From positions 119,097 to 183,096 of the forward strand of contig NZ_FLYE01000044.1 in assembly GCF_900093605.1 (NCBI RefSeq): 64,000 bases of DNA. Reading direction: 5' to 3'. The notes below the pieces were generated by a model. The model was not told where the DNA came from and searched no databases. It saw only the letters and a list, made by a program, of their open reading frames with translations. Position numbers and translations under genes: made by a program. The stretch comes from Candidatus Terasakiella magnetica (GTDB lineage Bacteria; Pseudomonadota; Alphaproteobacteria; Rhodospirillales; Terasakiellaceae). Numbering within the stretch: the stretch's first letter is position 1; each line of letters opens with the position of its first letter. Positions 8,715 to 16,318 of this stretch are shown here, one piece after another.

Positions 8715-9683
8715 TTAATCTGCTACGCAGACTTCACATTTTATGAGGGCGAGCAGGGTGCGCACCACCAAGGCGGCGATAACGATAAAGGTGATGACAT
8801 ATAACGTGGCAGCGCCATGGAGGAAAAACACCTGTCCGGTCAGCTCGCCCATCAAGTTTGTTGCCCCTGTAAAGGCAGCAAGCGGGAATGTATAGGCCCA
8901 CCAGGACATGGCAAACTTAATGCGCACCATGCGATGGGTTTGGAAAACCAGCAGCAAAAAGAAGAAAGCGGCCCAGTAATAGATCAAGCGCCCAAAAGTA
9001 TCGAGATCACCCACCAGCTGGATATAAGCCAAAAAGCCAACCGAAGGCGGTGCCAGCAGGATAAAGAGGGTTGGCAAGAGTTTATCGGGCATGGCGTTAT
9101 GAAAAACAAGTCGGTTCATAATCAAGATAAGCAGGATGACCCAGAACAACAGCCCCCATGCAAAGAAGAACCACGAAAGTTCAACAGGGGCATGTTGCAC
9201 GCCAATGACAGGCACGATGATGTTCCCCACAGCCGGGATAAACCAAGCCGGTGTACTATGGACGATTTCATAGCGGGTATGGGTAATCCAACTGTTGATA
9301 ATTGCCATGGAGAGGAAAAACTGAAAGAAACAGCCTGTGGACCATAAAAAGAATGATAGCCGCTCATTAATCGGGAAAAAGGCACTGCCCAATAAAAGCA
9401 GGCTGATGCTGGCAGCAGGAAAGAAACTGATTTTGATGGGATGATTCCAATCTGCCAGAACCGCTGCGGGATATTTTAAAGATTTCAGCGTATAGGTGGC
9501 GAGGATCGCAATATAGATGGCAAGTGTTAGATAGGCCAGGCTTGTAAAGACAAGACCGTCCCCGCCAATGACCCATTCCAGCTTTTGTGAAATGATGCTC
9601 AGGCCAGAAAGCCCCATTGTTGTGGCAAACATGGGGATGGGGAAATATTGCAGTTGGCTTGTTTGTTGTTTCTCTTCTGACAT
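8715..9683 (-). CDS. TDT/SLAC1-family membrane transporter (TehA-like)
   Basis: Polytopic inner-membrane protein of about 322 residues with roughly ten hydrophobic helices. It belongs to the tellurite-resistance/dicarboxylate transporter (TDT, SLAC1/TehA) superfamily. Early residues FPIPMFATTMGLSGLS match the family's first helix, which lines the pore, and WFIPAVGNIIVP in the middle is also typical. Members are anion channels or C4-dicarboxylate/sulfite exporters; the substrate cannot be read from the sequence. I start it at ATG 9683; a GTG at 9692 is in frame three codons upstream. The terminator of the ATP synthase operon lies about 120 bases upstream. Confidence 0.85.
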   Translation of the reverse strand: MSEEKQQTSQLQYFPIPMFATTMGLSGLSIISQKLEWVIGGDGLVFTSLAYLTLAIYIAILATYTLKSLKYPAAVLADWNHPIKISFFPAASISLLLLGSAFFPINERLSFFLWSTGCFFQFFLSMAIINSWITHTRYEIVHSTPAWFIPAVGNIIVPVIGVQHAPVELSWFFFAWGLLFWVILLILIMNRLVFHNAMPDKLLPTLFILLAPPSVGFLAYIQLVGDLDTFGRLIYYWAAFFFLLLVFQTHRMVRIKFAMSWWAYTFPLAAFTGATNLMGELTGQVFFLHGAATLYVITFIVIAALVVRTLLALIKCEVCVAD

Positions 9684-9800
9684 ATGTGTCACTCGCCTGA
9701 TTACTTAGAACAATTGAATGGTATCTCTTAGCCCCTTGATATGCAATACGCCTGTTTAGAACATTGTGAAAGATCAATCTGATATGGAAAATTAAGCCAT

Positions 9801-9838
9801 AAAAAAAAGAGCCCCCAAATAGGAGACTCTTTTTTAAG
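9801..9838 (-). terminator. Rho-independent terminator of the F0 operon
   Basis: AAAAAAGAG at 9803-9811 pairs with CTCTTTTTT at 9827-9835, enclosing a small inner GC-rich pairing. Read on the - strand the stem runs into eight T residues. It sits 26 bases after the atpF stop and should work in both directions to some extent. Confidence 0.8.
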
Positions 9839-9863
9839 ATGCGATTGTCGAAGTGACGATTGC

Positions 9864-10397
9864 TTAGTTGCTCAGTTGACCTGAGAGTTGGGCAATTGCG
9901 TCATCGATCATAGCGTTAGCCTGTGTTGCATCGATGCTGTCAGCCATAAGCTTTTCAGCAGCAGATACAGCAACATTTGTTGCAAGGGCCTGCACTTCAG
10001 CGATCGCAGTGGCTTCAGCTTGTGCAATACGAGCTTCAGCAGCAGCTTCACGACGCTTAAGAGCGTTTTCCAGATCGGTTTTCGACTTAGCTTCTAGGCG
10101 AGCTGCTTCTTCTTTCGCACGCTGCAAGATTTTAGCGGCTTCTTCTTCCGCTTCTTGCTGCTTGCGTTTGTAAGAAGCCAAGAGTTCTTGAGCTTCTTCG
10201 CGAAGTTTTTCAGCTTCGTCTAGCTGTGCTTTAATCGTATCGGCGCGATCATCCAGTGCTGTAGCCAGCATACGAGATACTGGTTTAGCAATTAAGACCA
10301 TCAAAACGATGAATGCTAAGGCAACCCAGAAAGTCGGGTCATGAAGCATACCGCCATCAGCGCCTGCGCCAGAAGCGGCGTGTGCGACACTAATCAT
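9864..10397 (-). CDS. atpF: ATP synthase F0 subunit b
   Basis: Peripheral-stalk subunit that holds the F1 alpha3beta3 head against the membrane a subunit. Of 177 residues, one transmembrane helix (PTFWVALAFIVLMVLIA, about residues 21-37) is followed by a long charged coiled coil rich in Ala, Glu, Lys and Arg. The start overlaps the b' stop by one base (TGATG). It is the last gene of the F0 operon, followed by a terminator. Confidence 0.95.
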   Translation of the reverse strand: MISVAHAASGAGADGGMLHDPTFWVALAFIVLMVLIAKPVSRMLATALDDRADTIKAQLDEAEKLREEAQELLASYKRKQQEAEEEAAKILQRAKEEAARLEAKSKTDLENALKRREAAAEARIAQAEATAIAEVQALATNVAVSAAEKLMADSIDATQANAMIDDAIAQLSGQLSN

Positions 10398-10885
10398 CAG
10401 TTAGTCTCCATTGCTTTAGCAACAGCGGCGTTAACCGCTGCATCGTCTACAGAAACACCAGTTAGTTTCTCAACAGTTGCCTTGGCAACGTCACCTGAAA
10501 CTTCATTGATGTTCGCGAGCGCCTTGTCTTTTGCTTCCGCGATGCGGGCTTCAGCTTCTGTAAGCTTAGTTTCAAGCTTCGCAGCCAGCTCATCTTGAGC
10601 TTTTGCTTGGGCAGCGTTTGCAGCATCAAGAACGACTTTAACCTCGTCTTGAGCTTTAGAACGTGCTTCAGCAAGCGAGCTTTCATAAGCAGCAGCAGCA
10701 TCTTCCGCTTCTTTTTTCAGAGCGGCAGCCTTTTCAAGGTTATCGTCGATGCGTGTTTGACGCTCTTCGAGAACCTCGGCAATGTTCGGCAGCGCCACCT
10801 TAGCCATGAGAAAATACATAGCTAAAAAGGTGATGATGAGCCATACGATTTGCGGGGCAAATAAGGTCACATCTAACTGTGGCAT
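10397..10885 (-). CDS. atpF': ATP synthase F0 subunit b' (second b-type subunit)
   Basis: Second peripheral-stalk subunit, forming a b/b' heterodimer as in photosynthetic and other alphaproteobacteria. From MPQLDVTLFAPQ it has 162 residues, one N-terminal membrane helix (IVWLIITFLAMYFLMA) and a coiled-coil tail. I chose ATG 10885 because a clear AGGAG lies a few bases upstream; the frame extends ten codons further without a better ribosome site. The b' gene precedes b, the usual alphaproteobacterial order. Confidence 0.93.
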   Translation of the reverse strand: MPQLDVTLFAPQIVWLIITFLAMYFLMAKVALPNIAEVLEERQTRIDDNLEKAAALKKEAEDAAAAYESSLAEARSKAQDEVKVVLDAANAAQAKAQDELAAKLETKLTEAEARIAEAKDKALANINEVSGDVAKATVEKLTGVSVDDAAVNAAVAKAMETN

Positions 10886-10967
10886 ATTGCGCTCCTTCCT
10901 TAAAAAAGTCTTCAAAGGTCACTGAAATAAGGATCAGTGACCCTTAGAAACTTAGATTATCTACTTC

Positions 10968-11192
10968 TTAGGTGAAGAGGATAAGGAAAGAGATAAGCAG
11001 TGCGTAAAGAGCAACCGCCTCAACAAGTGCGAAGCCGAGCATAGCAAGGCCGAAAACTTGTGAACGAGCAGCAGGGTTGCGAGCAACAGAGCCGATAAGT
11101 GAAGAGAAGATGTTACCAATACCAGCACCAACGCCTGAAAGGCCGATTACAGCCAGACCAGCACCGATCATTTTAGCAGCAGCGAGTTCCAT
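10968..11192 (-). CDS. atpE: ATP synthase F0 subunit c
   Basis: Proteolipid of the rotating c-ring, 74 residues forming two membrane helices. The polar loop R38-N39-P40 contacts gamma/epsilon. The ion-carrying carboxylate is Glu58 in [10 protein letters not shown]. The residue after it is Ala rather than the Ser/Thr used by Na+-binding rings, so I infer proton coupling. The start at 11192 (MELAAAK) matches the family's length; the frame runs 20 codons further upstream but that extension is not conserved-looking. AGGAC lies upstream. Confidence 0.96.
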   Translation of the reverse strand: MELAAAKMIGAGLAVIGLSGVGAGIGNIFSSLIGSVARNPAARSQVFGLAMLGFALVEAVALYALLISFLILFT

Positions 11193-11311
11193 AGATCTAA
11201 GTCCTATAAGAAAAGTAAAAATTATGACTTTTAGGGTCTCGAGCTTCGTCATTACCTGAAGTCAACGAAACCCTTAAAAGTCCGTGAAGTCCTATACTAA
11301 GTTGCTTAGGC

Positions 11312-12040
11312 TTAGTGTAGGTGAATGGAGTCGTTCAAGTAGATGCAAGTCAATACAGCAAATACGTAAGCCTGCAAGAACGCCACCAAAAACTCAAAGC
11401 CTGTCAAAGCAACGTCAATAGCAAACGGTGCCCAACCGCCGATGAAACCGAGCGGAATAATAAAGCCCGCGAATACTTTCATCATTGTGTGACCAGCAGT
11501 CATATTGGCAAACAAACGAATTGAAAGTGAAACAGGGCGAGACAGGTAAGAAATAATTTCAATCGGTACCAGAAGCGGAAGCATAACCTTCGGAACGCCC
11601 CCTGGTACGAAGAATGTAAAGAAGTGCATGCCGTGACGTGCGATACCGATCAGCGTAACACCAATAAACACAGCCATTGCCAATGTGAATGTCACGGCAA
11701 TGTGGCTTGTAAATGTGAAGCTGTAAGGCAGCAGGCCAAGGAAGTTCCCGAACAGGATGAACATGAAGAGAGTAAAGATAATCGGGAAGTACTTACGACC
11801 TTCGTTCCCAACGTTATCTCGAACCATGTCAGCGACAAAGCTGTAGCAGAGTTCTGCCATAGACTGCCAACGACCCGGTACCAATGAGCGTTTGCCCATA
11901 CCCATGATCAGGAAGATAGAAACGACGGCGACGGTTGCAACCATCATAAAGCCAGCGTTTGTGAAAGACGCATCGATACCGGCGATGTTAATTTCAGGGC
12001 CGATAGTTTTAATGTCAAATTGCGCGAGTGGTGAAGCCAC
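11312..12040 (-). CDS. atpB: ATP synthase F0 subunit a
   Basis: Stator membrane subunit that forms the proton half-channels next to the c-ring. The essential arginine is in SLSIRLFANMTAGH, and the last helix reads FLQAYVFAVLTCIYLND, both hallmarks of the family. At 242 residues it is typical for alphaproteobacteria. A gap of about 120 bases separates it from atpE, compared with ~30 to atpI. Confidence 0.97.
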   Translation of the reverse strand: MASPLAQFDIKTIGPEINIAGIDASFTNAGFMMVATVAVVSIFLIMGMGKRSLVPGRWQSMAELCYSFVADMVRDNVGNEGRKYFPIIFTLFMFILFGNFLGLLPYSFTFTSHIAVTFTLAMAVFIGVTLIGIARHGMHFFTFFVPGGVPKVMLPLLVPIEIISYLSRPVSLSIRLFANMTAGHTMMKVFAGFIIPLGFIGGWAPFAIDVALTGFEFLVAFLQAYVFAVLTCIYLNDSIHLH

Positions 12041-12071
12041 GGTGCCCTCATCTTTGCCCGAACAAGCGGGC

Positions 12072-12437
12072 CTAATCCTTTAAATTATCGTCTTTTCCGT
12101 CCGTTTCAAAAGTCTCTTTATAGCCAGCAGCCATTCCGAGCCCTTGAACCGTTCGAAAAACGTTCATCATTCCAGCAGCAGCGCCCAAGAAGAAAAACAG
12201 GACCATCAGCCACGGTTTAGTGTCGAACACATAATGGTCCAACGCGTAGCCAATTGCAACGCCAACGACGAGACCAGAAATAAGGTCCGCGCCACAGCGC
12301 AAGGCAAGTCCTAACCCTTTCGGCGGTTCGTTGGTCGCTGCCTTCAAACCGCGAGGCGCAACAGAATGTTCCTGCGCCTGCTTCAGACGGGTGTCGAACT
12401 CGTCCAGTTCAGGAGAATCTTTATCGTCTTTGCTCAT
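12072..12437 (-). CDS. atpI: ATP synthase accessory protein I (AtpI/AtpZ family)
   Basis: Small membrane protein (121 residues) encoded first in F0 operons, thought to help c-ring assembly or Mg2+ supply. It has a charged N-terminus of ~45 residues and two membrane helices: LISGLVVGVAIGYALDHY and the segment starting WLMVLFFFLGAAAGMMNVFR. GGGGAC precedes the ATG. A likely promoter is at 12525-12553. Confidence 0.88.
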   Translation of the reverse strand: MSKDDKDSPELDEFDTRLKQAQEHSVAPRGLKAATNEPPKGLGLALRCGADLISGLVVGVAIGYALDHYVFDTKPWLMVLFFFLGAAAGMMNVFRTVQGLGMAAGYKETFETDGKDDNLKD

Positions 12438-12492
12438 TTTTTTGTCCCCAAAATTACGGGGATAAAATGCGCAAGAGATAGGTGGTCCCCCC

Positions 12493-12518
12493 CACTTCTC
12501 GGCCCATTAGCCGAAGTG
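12493..12518 (-). other. Leader hairpin upstream of atpI
   Basis: CACTT + CGGC pair with GCCG + AAGTG across a six-base loop, with a two-base bulge. Placed right at the predicted start of the atpI transcript, it would form a 5'-terminal stem in the mRNA. Its function is unknown. Confidence 0.35.
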
Positions 12519-12524
12519 CGTCGC

Positions 12525-12553
12525 AACATATATAGGGACACCCCCCGTGTCAA
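12525..12553 (-). promoter_or_regulatory. Candidate sigma-70 promoter of the F0 operon
   Basis: On the - strand, TTGACA (12548-12553) is separated by exactly 17 bases from TATGTT (12525-12530, four of six matches to the -10 consensus). The -35 overlaps an inverted repeat GACAC-GGGGG-GTGTC. Transcription would begin near 12518, giving an ~80-base leader before atpI. Confidence 0.5.
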
Positions 12554-12735
12554 GGCCGGAAAAACGACTTGTAAGTCTTTGTTTTTAAAAATGAAAAAGT
12601 GGGATTACCAGTTGCTTTTTCACACCATCGGGTGGGAATCGGTAAAACAGGCTGTTTTAAGCGTGTAGATTCCTGTCTTTAAAGTGATATATTTTCAGTA
12701 ACGAAGCTCTTTTGAAATAATATTTCGCAGGCAAG
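12554..12735. other. Non-coding remainder of the atpI upstream region
   Basis: Together with the promoter and leader this belongs to a 364-base gene-free stretch (12438-12801). I see no conserved protein, tRNA or repeat in it. It is AT-rich near 12660-12730. Confidence 0.5.
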
Positions 12736-12774
12736 AAAAAAAGGGAAAGGCGCTTAAAGCCACTTCCCCTTTTA
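12736..12774 (-). terminator. Terminator of the small hypothetical gene
   Basis: On the - strand AAAAGGGGAAGTGGC pairs imperfectly with GCCTTTCCCTTTT and runs into seven T residues. It lies about 30 bases past the stop of the gene at 12802-13161. Confidence 0.75.
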
Positions 12775-12801
12775 TATCAATGTGATCAGTCGTATTTAGG
12801 C

Positions 12802-13161
12802 TTAGCTGATCCAAATGCCACAGGCTTTGGGCTTGTCTTCATCATTAAAGGTAATGGTGATGATGAAATCATTTTCGCTTACGCTAAAACGCGCCTTATA
12901 GATAAAGCCGATCTGACCATCGCGGTGAATGGTGGTCAGGAATTCTTTTTTAGCCAGCGTACCCATTGTTTTTACAATGTTTTGTTGGTTGCGCAGGAAA
13001 TCGTCTTTGGTGATATTATTTTTAAGGGCGGCTTCAAAACTCGCGCAGAAACCTTCGTAATCGCCTTCATCCTGTGCTTTGAGGATAGAATCGACAATGG
13101 GGGTGACGCGTGTGAGGGCTTCTTCTTGTGAAGTGCCAAGTTTACCGAAATAATTTTCCAT
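12802..13161 (-). CDS. Hypothetical protein, 119 residues
   Basis: I do not recognise this protein. It has no signal peptide or membrane segment. The N-terminal half is helical (EGDYEGFCASFEAALK), and the C-terminal half alternates in a way suggestive of strands (IGFIYKARFSVSENDFIITI). This layout resembles small NTF2-like or DUF3887/DUF4019-type folds, but that is only a visual guess. ATG 13161 is chosen because AAGGAAA lies just upstream; an in-frame ATG at 13179 is possible. It is monocistronic, with its own terminator. Confidence 0.6.
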   Translation of the reverse strand: MENYFGKLGTSQEEALTRVTPIVDSILKAQDEGDYEGFCASFEAALKNNITKDDFLRNQQNIVKTMGTLAKKEFLTTIHRDGQIGFIYKARFSVSENDFIITITFNDEDKPKACGIWIS

Positions 13162-13219
13162 GGGATTTCCTTTCATCATTCGTTGGCATGGCTATGGAAG
13201 GTTTTGAGATGAATTTCAA

Positions 13220-13900
13220 CTACAAAAGCGCATGGCTTTTAAAACTGTAATAGCCTTTGCGACTGACAATCACATGATCATGCAGCTCAATGGATAAGGG
13301 GCGTGCGATATTTTTAATGCGTTTTGTCATGTCTATATCGGCGCTTGAGGGTGTTGTATCCCCACTTGGGTGATTATGCACCATGATGAGGGCGGACGAT
13401 TCTAACTCTAACGCCCGCTTGATGACTTCGCGCGGATAAACCGGGGTGTGATCAATGGTGCCGCGTTGTTGAAGCTCATCTGCAATTAACACATTTTTGC
13501 GATTAAGATAAAGCACGCGAAATTGTTCAACCCCATGATAGGCCATGGAGGCCCGGCAATAATCCAGCAGCATTTGCCAGGAAGACAGAACAGGCTTGTT
13601 CAAAACCTGTTCTTGGGCAAGGCGAATGCCACTGGCCTGAGCCGTTTTTAACGAACAAACCGCAGCTTCCCCCAAACCATCCTCTAATAAAAGGGTCGTG
13701 GCGTCGGCTGAGATGACATCGGCAAAACTGCCAAATGTCTCAATCAAGCGCTTGGCCAGTGGTTTCACATCTCCACGTGGGATCGCGCCAAACAGTAAAA
13801 GTTCCAGCAGTTCATAATCATGCAAGGCGCTGCAGTCCGATTTTAAAAACCGTTCGCGCAGGCGCTTGCGATGACCAATATAATGGGGCTTCTCACTCAC
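13220..13900 (-). CDS. radC: RadC-family JAB/MPN metalloprotein (DUF2466)
   Basis: The 226-residue protein has an N-terminal helix-hairpin-helix-like region (HDYELLELLLFGAIPRGDVKPLAK) and a C-terminal JAB1/MPN domain with the metal motif HNHPSGD plus the following Asp in SSADID. Family members are annotated as DNA-repair proteins, but the role is unproven. The start is GTG 13900, with GAGG six bases upstream. That ribosome site is part of an inverted repeat (13904-13934) that could fold it away. Confidence 0.92.
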   Translation of the reverse strand: MSEKPHYIGHRKRLRERFLKSDCSALHDYELLELLLFGAIPRGDVKPLAKRLIETFGSFADVISADATTLLLEDGLGEAAVCSLKTAQASGIRLAQEQVLNKPVLSSWQMLLDYCRASMAYHGVEQFRVLYLNRKNVLIADELQQRGTIDHTPVYPREVIKRALELESSALIMVHNHPSGDTTPSSADIDMTKRIKNIARPLSIELHDHVIVSRKGYYSFKSHALL

Positions 13901-13903
13901 ATG

Positions 13904-13934
13904 AACCTCATAAGATTATCTCTAAGCTGAGGTT
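13904..13934 (-). promoter_or_regulatory. Inverted repeat covering the radC ribosome-binding site
   Basis: AACCTCA at 13904-13910 and TGAGGTT at 13928-13934 are perfect complements separated by 17 bases. On the - strand the second-transcribed arm contains the GAGG Shine-Dalgarno of radC. It could sequester the site, or be the weak end of the upstream transcript. Confidence 0.4.
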
Positions 13935-13954
13935 ATGAAAAGGCGTGAGCGATT

Positions 13955-14647
13955 TTAGATCGCTTTGATCATTTTGGAAGCTTTTTCCACCATTTTATTA
14001 AGGGCGAGTACAACGATTTTGGTGCTGTAACCAAAGATAAAGGCCAAGAGTTCAGGTGTGGCAAAGGCTATTTCTTGGTTTTGTTTTTGATCAGCCCCTT
14101 CATTGAAAAATAGAGAAATTACTACAAAAGAAACAATCACAGCTAATAGAAAGTGAATTCCAAAGCTAAGGAGTTCTACGAGAAGGTTTTTTTTCTTTTT
14201 TAGAATGTCTTCGTAAGTTTTTGTGATAAGTAGAGCAAAGGCTCCTAAAACACTAAATATGATTAGTTTCGTTTTTTCTTCGCTTTTCAGGCCAAAGAGG
14301 TCGGTATCAACAAACATTGAAGCGAAAATGATAATTACATAAAGAAAAAATAATCCCATTATTGTTTGTTTCCAAACTTCCATCGGAGACTTCATAGTAT
14401 GTTCTATTTCTAAGAACTTATCATATGTCTTCCAAAAATCAGAGGTATCATCTTTTTGATTGTGAAGCTCTTTTTTAAGTAGGATTAGCTCCTTTTGGAG
14501 CTTACGAGTTTTTTTAGAAGAAATGTTATCTTGTGATGCTTCACGTGTAATGAAAATTAGCTTATCTATTTCAGCTGATAAATCCGTTTTATTTTTGATT
14601 GGTCTAACATTTTGTTCTTGATCCGGCTTTGTATTTTCTTCAGACAT
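13955..14647 (-). CDS. Unknown membrane protein with N-terminal coiled coil, AT-rich
   Basis: I do not recognise a named family. Residues 1-90 are charged and helical, with likely coiled coil (KTRKLQKELILLKKELHNQK). Four hydrophobic helices follow: about 95-113, 127-146, 155-182 and 197-218. The last reads LLAFIFGYSTKIVVLALNK, a pattern seen at the end of several uncharacterised bacterial membrane proteins. The gene is markedly more AT-rich than its neighbours, with many AAA, TTT and ATT codons, which suggests recent acquisition. It lies between housekeeping genes radC and map on the same strand. Confidence 0.75.
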   Translation of the reverse strand: MSEENTKPDQEQNVRPIKNKTDLSAEIDKLIFITREASQDNISSKKTRKLQKELILLKKELHNQKDDTSDFWKTYDKFLEIEHTMKSPMEVWKQTIMGLFFLYVIIIFASMFVDTDLFGLKSEEKTKLIIFSVLGAFALLITKTYEDILKKKKNLLVELLSFGIHFLLAVIVSFVVISLFFNEGADQKQNQEIAFATPELLAFIFGYSTKIVVLALNKMVEKASKMIKAI

Positions 14648-14728
14648 GTCCTACCCCTAGAAACCCTTTATAAGAGCATCTGTTCATATAGAACAATCAG
14701 AGGTAGGGCAACAGTTTAAAGGTAGAAC

Positions 14729-15523
14729 CTATTGATAAGGTGGTTTATCCCAGCTTTTTTCAGACAGGGTGAAAATCTCACAACCGTCTTTGGTCACGCC
14801 GATGGAATGTTCAAACTGGGCAGAAAGGGAGCGATCACGCGTCACCGCTGTCCAGCCATCAGACAGGATTTTGATATCTAGCTTTCCGGCATTGATCATC
14901 GGCTCAATGGTGAAGAACATGCCTTCTTCCAAGATGGGGCCTTCATTGGGTTGACCATCGGCATAATGCAGCACATTTGGCGCATCATGAAAGACTTTAC
15001 CCAGACCATGACCGCAAAAATCGCGCACAACTGAATAGCGAAACGATTCGGCATAGGTCTGGATGGCATGACCGATACGGTTCAGCGGTACACCGGGTTT
15101 GACTTCTTTAATGCCCAGCATGAGGGCTTCATAGGTCACATCAACCAGCTTATTGGCTTTGACCTTGGTTTTACCCACCGGAAACATGCGCGATGTATCG
15201 CCATACCAACCATCAAGGATGGTGGTGACATCAATATTTACAATGTCGCCTTCAACCAGTTTTTTATCACCGGGAATGCCATGACAGACCACATGGTTGA
15301 TGGAGGTGCAAATCGATTTTGGAAAACCGCGATAGTTAAGCGGGGCGCAGACGGCACCATGATCAACGATAAATTCATGACAGAGCTTATCAAGTTCTTC
15401 TGTCGTCACACCCGGTTTCACGTAAGGGGTGATGAAATCCAGTGTTTGCGCAGCCAGCTTACCGGACTTTCGCATACCTTCGAAGTCTTCAGGTTTATGA
15501 ATTTTAATCGGTCCGCGGGCCAT
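14729..15523 (-). CDS. map: Methionine aminopeptidase, type I
   Basis: Removes the initiator Met from nascent proteins. The 264-residue pita-bread enzyme shows CHGIPGDKKLVEGDIVNIDVT and YGDTSRMF (the metal-binding aspartates), GHGLGKVFHDAPNV (metal His) and FFTIEPMIN (metal Glu). The start at ATG 15523 (MARGPIK) has AGAGGAAA upstream and matches the family; an in-frame start ten codons upstream is less likely. Confidence 0.97.
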   Translation of the reverse strand: MARGPIKIHKPEDFEGMRKSGKLAAQTLDFITPYVKPGVTTEELDKLCHEFIVDHGAVCAPLNYRGFPKSICTSINHVVCHGIPGDKKLVEGDIVNIDVTTILDGWYGDTSRMFPVGKTKVKANKLVDVTYEALMLGIKEVKPGVPLNRIGHAIQTYAESFRYSVVRDFCGHGLGKVFHDAPNVLHYADGQPNEGPILEEGMFFTIEPMINAGKLDIKILSDGWTAVTRDRSLSAQFEHSIGVTKDGCEIFTLSEKSWDKPPYQ

Positions 15524-15616
15524 GTGTTTTCCTCTATCTATGGGGTTCTGCAAAAACAGAAAACCTCTATTCGCTCCTTATTTTCATAAGGGAACAAAGG
15601 TTTGTTAGAGCAATTC

Positions 15617-16318
15617 TTACAAAAATGCAACTGGAACAGGGGTGGTGACTTTAATCTCGTCAATACCAACATCACATTGATAACAAATCACCTCCACCCC
15701 ACGCTTAAGGGCATTTTTCAACTCTTCATCATAGGTGGGGTCAATATCGCGTGCGATATCCATGACTTTGCAGTCAGGGCGCTGCACCAGATAGAACATG
15801 ACACTGCGATGGCCCTCTTCAACCATATCACCAAGTTCGCGCAAATGTTTTGCCCCGCGAGATGTCACGGAGTCAGGGAAATCGGCGTTATCACCACGGC
15901 GAAGCGTAACATTTTTGACTTCCACATAACATTTTGGCTTTTCATCATCTTCAAGCAGCACATCAATGCGTGAGTTTTGACCGTATTTCACTTCACGACG
16001 AAGCGAGCCATAACCTTCAAGCTCTTTGATTTGTCCAGCCAAGATGGCTTCTTCTACAATCTTATTGGGAAGGCCTGTGTTGATACCTACATTATGGCCT
16101 TCAATCTCAATAATCTCCCAAGTGAATTTCAGTTTACGCTTGGGGTTATTTGATGGTGAGAGCCACACGGTTGCACCTGTTTCTTTTACCGACAGCATAG
16201 AGCCTGAATTGGCACAATGGGCGGTAACCACATCACCGTTTTCCAATTCAACATCGGCGAGAAAACGTTTATAGCGTTTGATCAGTTTACCTTTGATCAG
16301 TTCGGTTTCAAATTTCAT
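15617..16318 (-). CDS. sfsA: SfsA family protein (sugar fermentation stimulation homologue)
   Basis: The 233-residue protein has the SfsA features: an N-terminal OB-like region (LIKRYKRFLADVELENGDVVTAHCANSGSM) and a C-terminal nuclease-like region with the acidic residue and EVKNVTL motif (IDVLLE...CYVEVKNVTLRRG). That pattern looks like a PD-(D/E)XK site. The function is poorly defined; E. coli SfsA binds DNA. Its ATG overlaps the stop of the upstream methyltransferase gene by four bases, so the two are co-transcribed. Confidence 0.92.
   Translation of the reverse strand: MKFETELIKGKLIKRYKRFLADVELENGDVVTAHCANSGSMLSVKETGATVWLSPSNNPKRKLKFTWEIIEIEGHNVGINTGLPNKIVEEAILAGQIKELEGYGSLRREVKYGQNSRIDVLLEDDEKPKCYVEVKNVTLRRGDNADFPDSVTSRGAKHLRELGDMVEEGHRSVMFYLVQRPDCKVMDIARDIDPTYDEELKNALKRGVEVICYQCDVGIDEIKVTTPVPVAFL

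Noticed and set aside
12366-12668. + strand frame through the atpI leader
   Set aside because: It overlaps the atpI start and promoter and has no ribosome site or recognisable protein.
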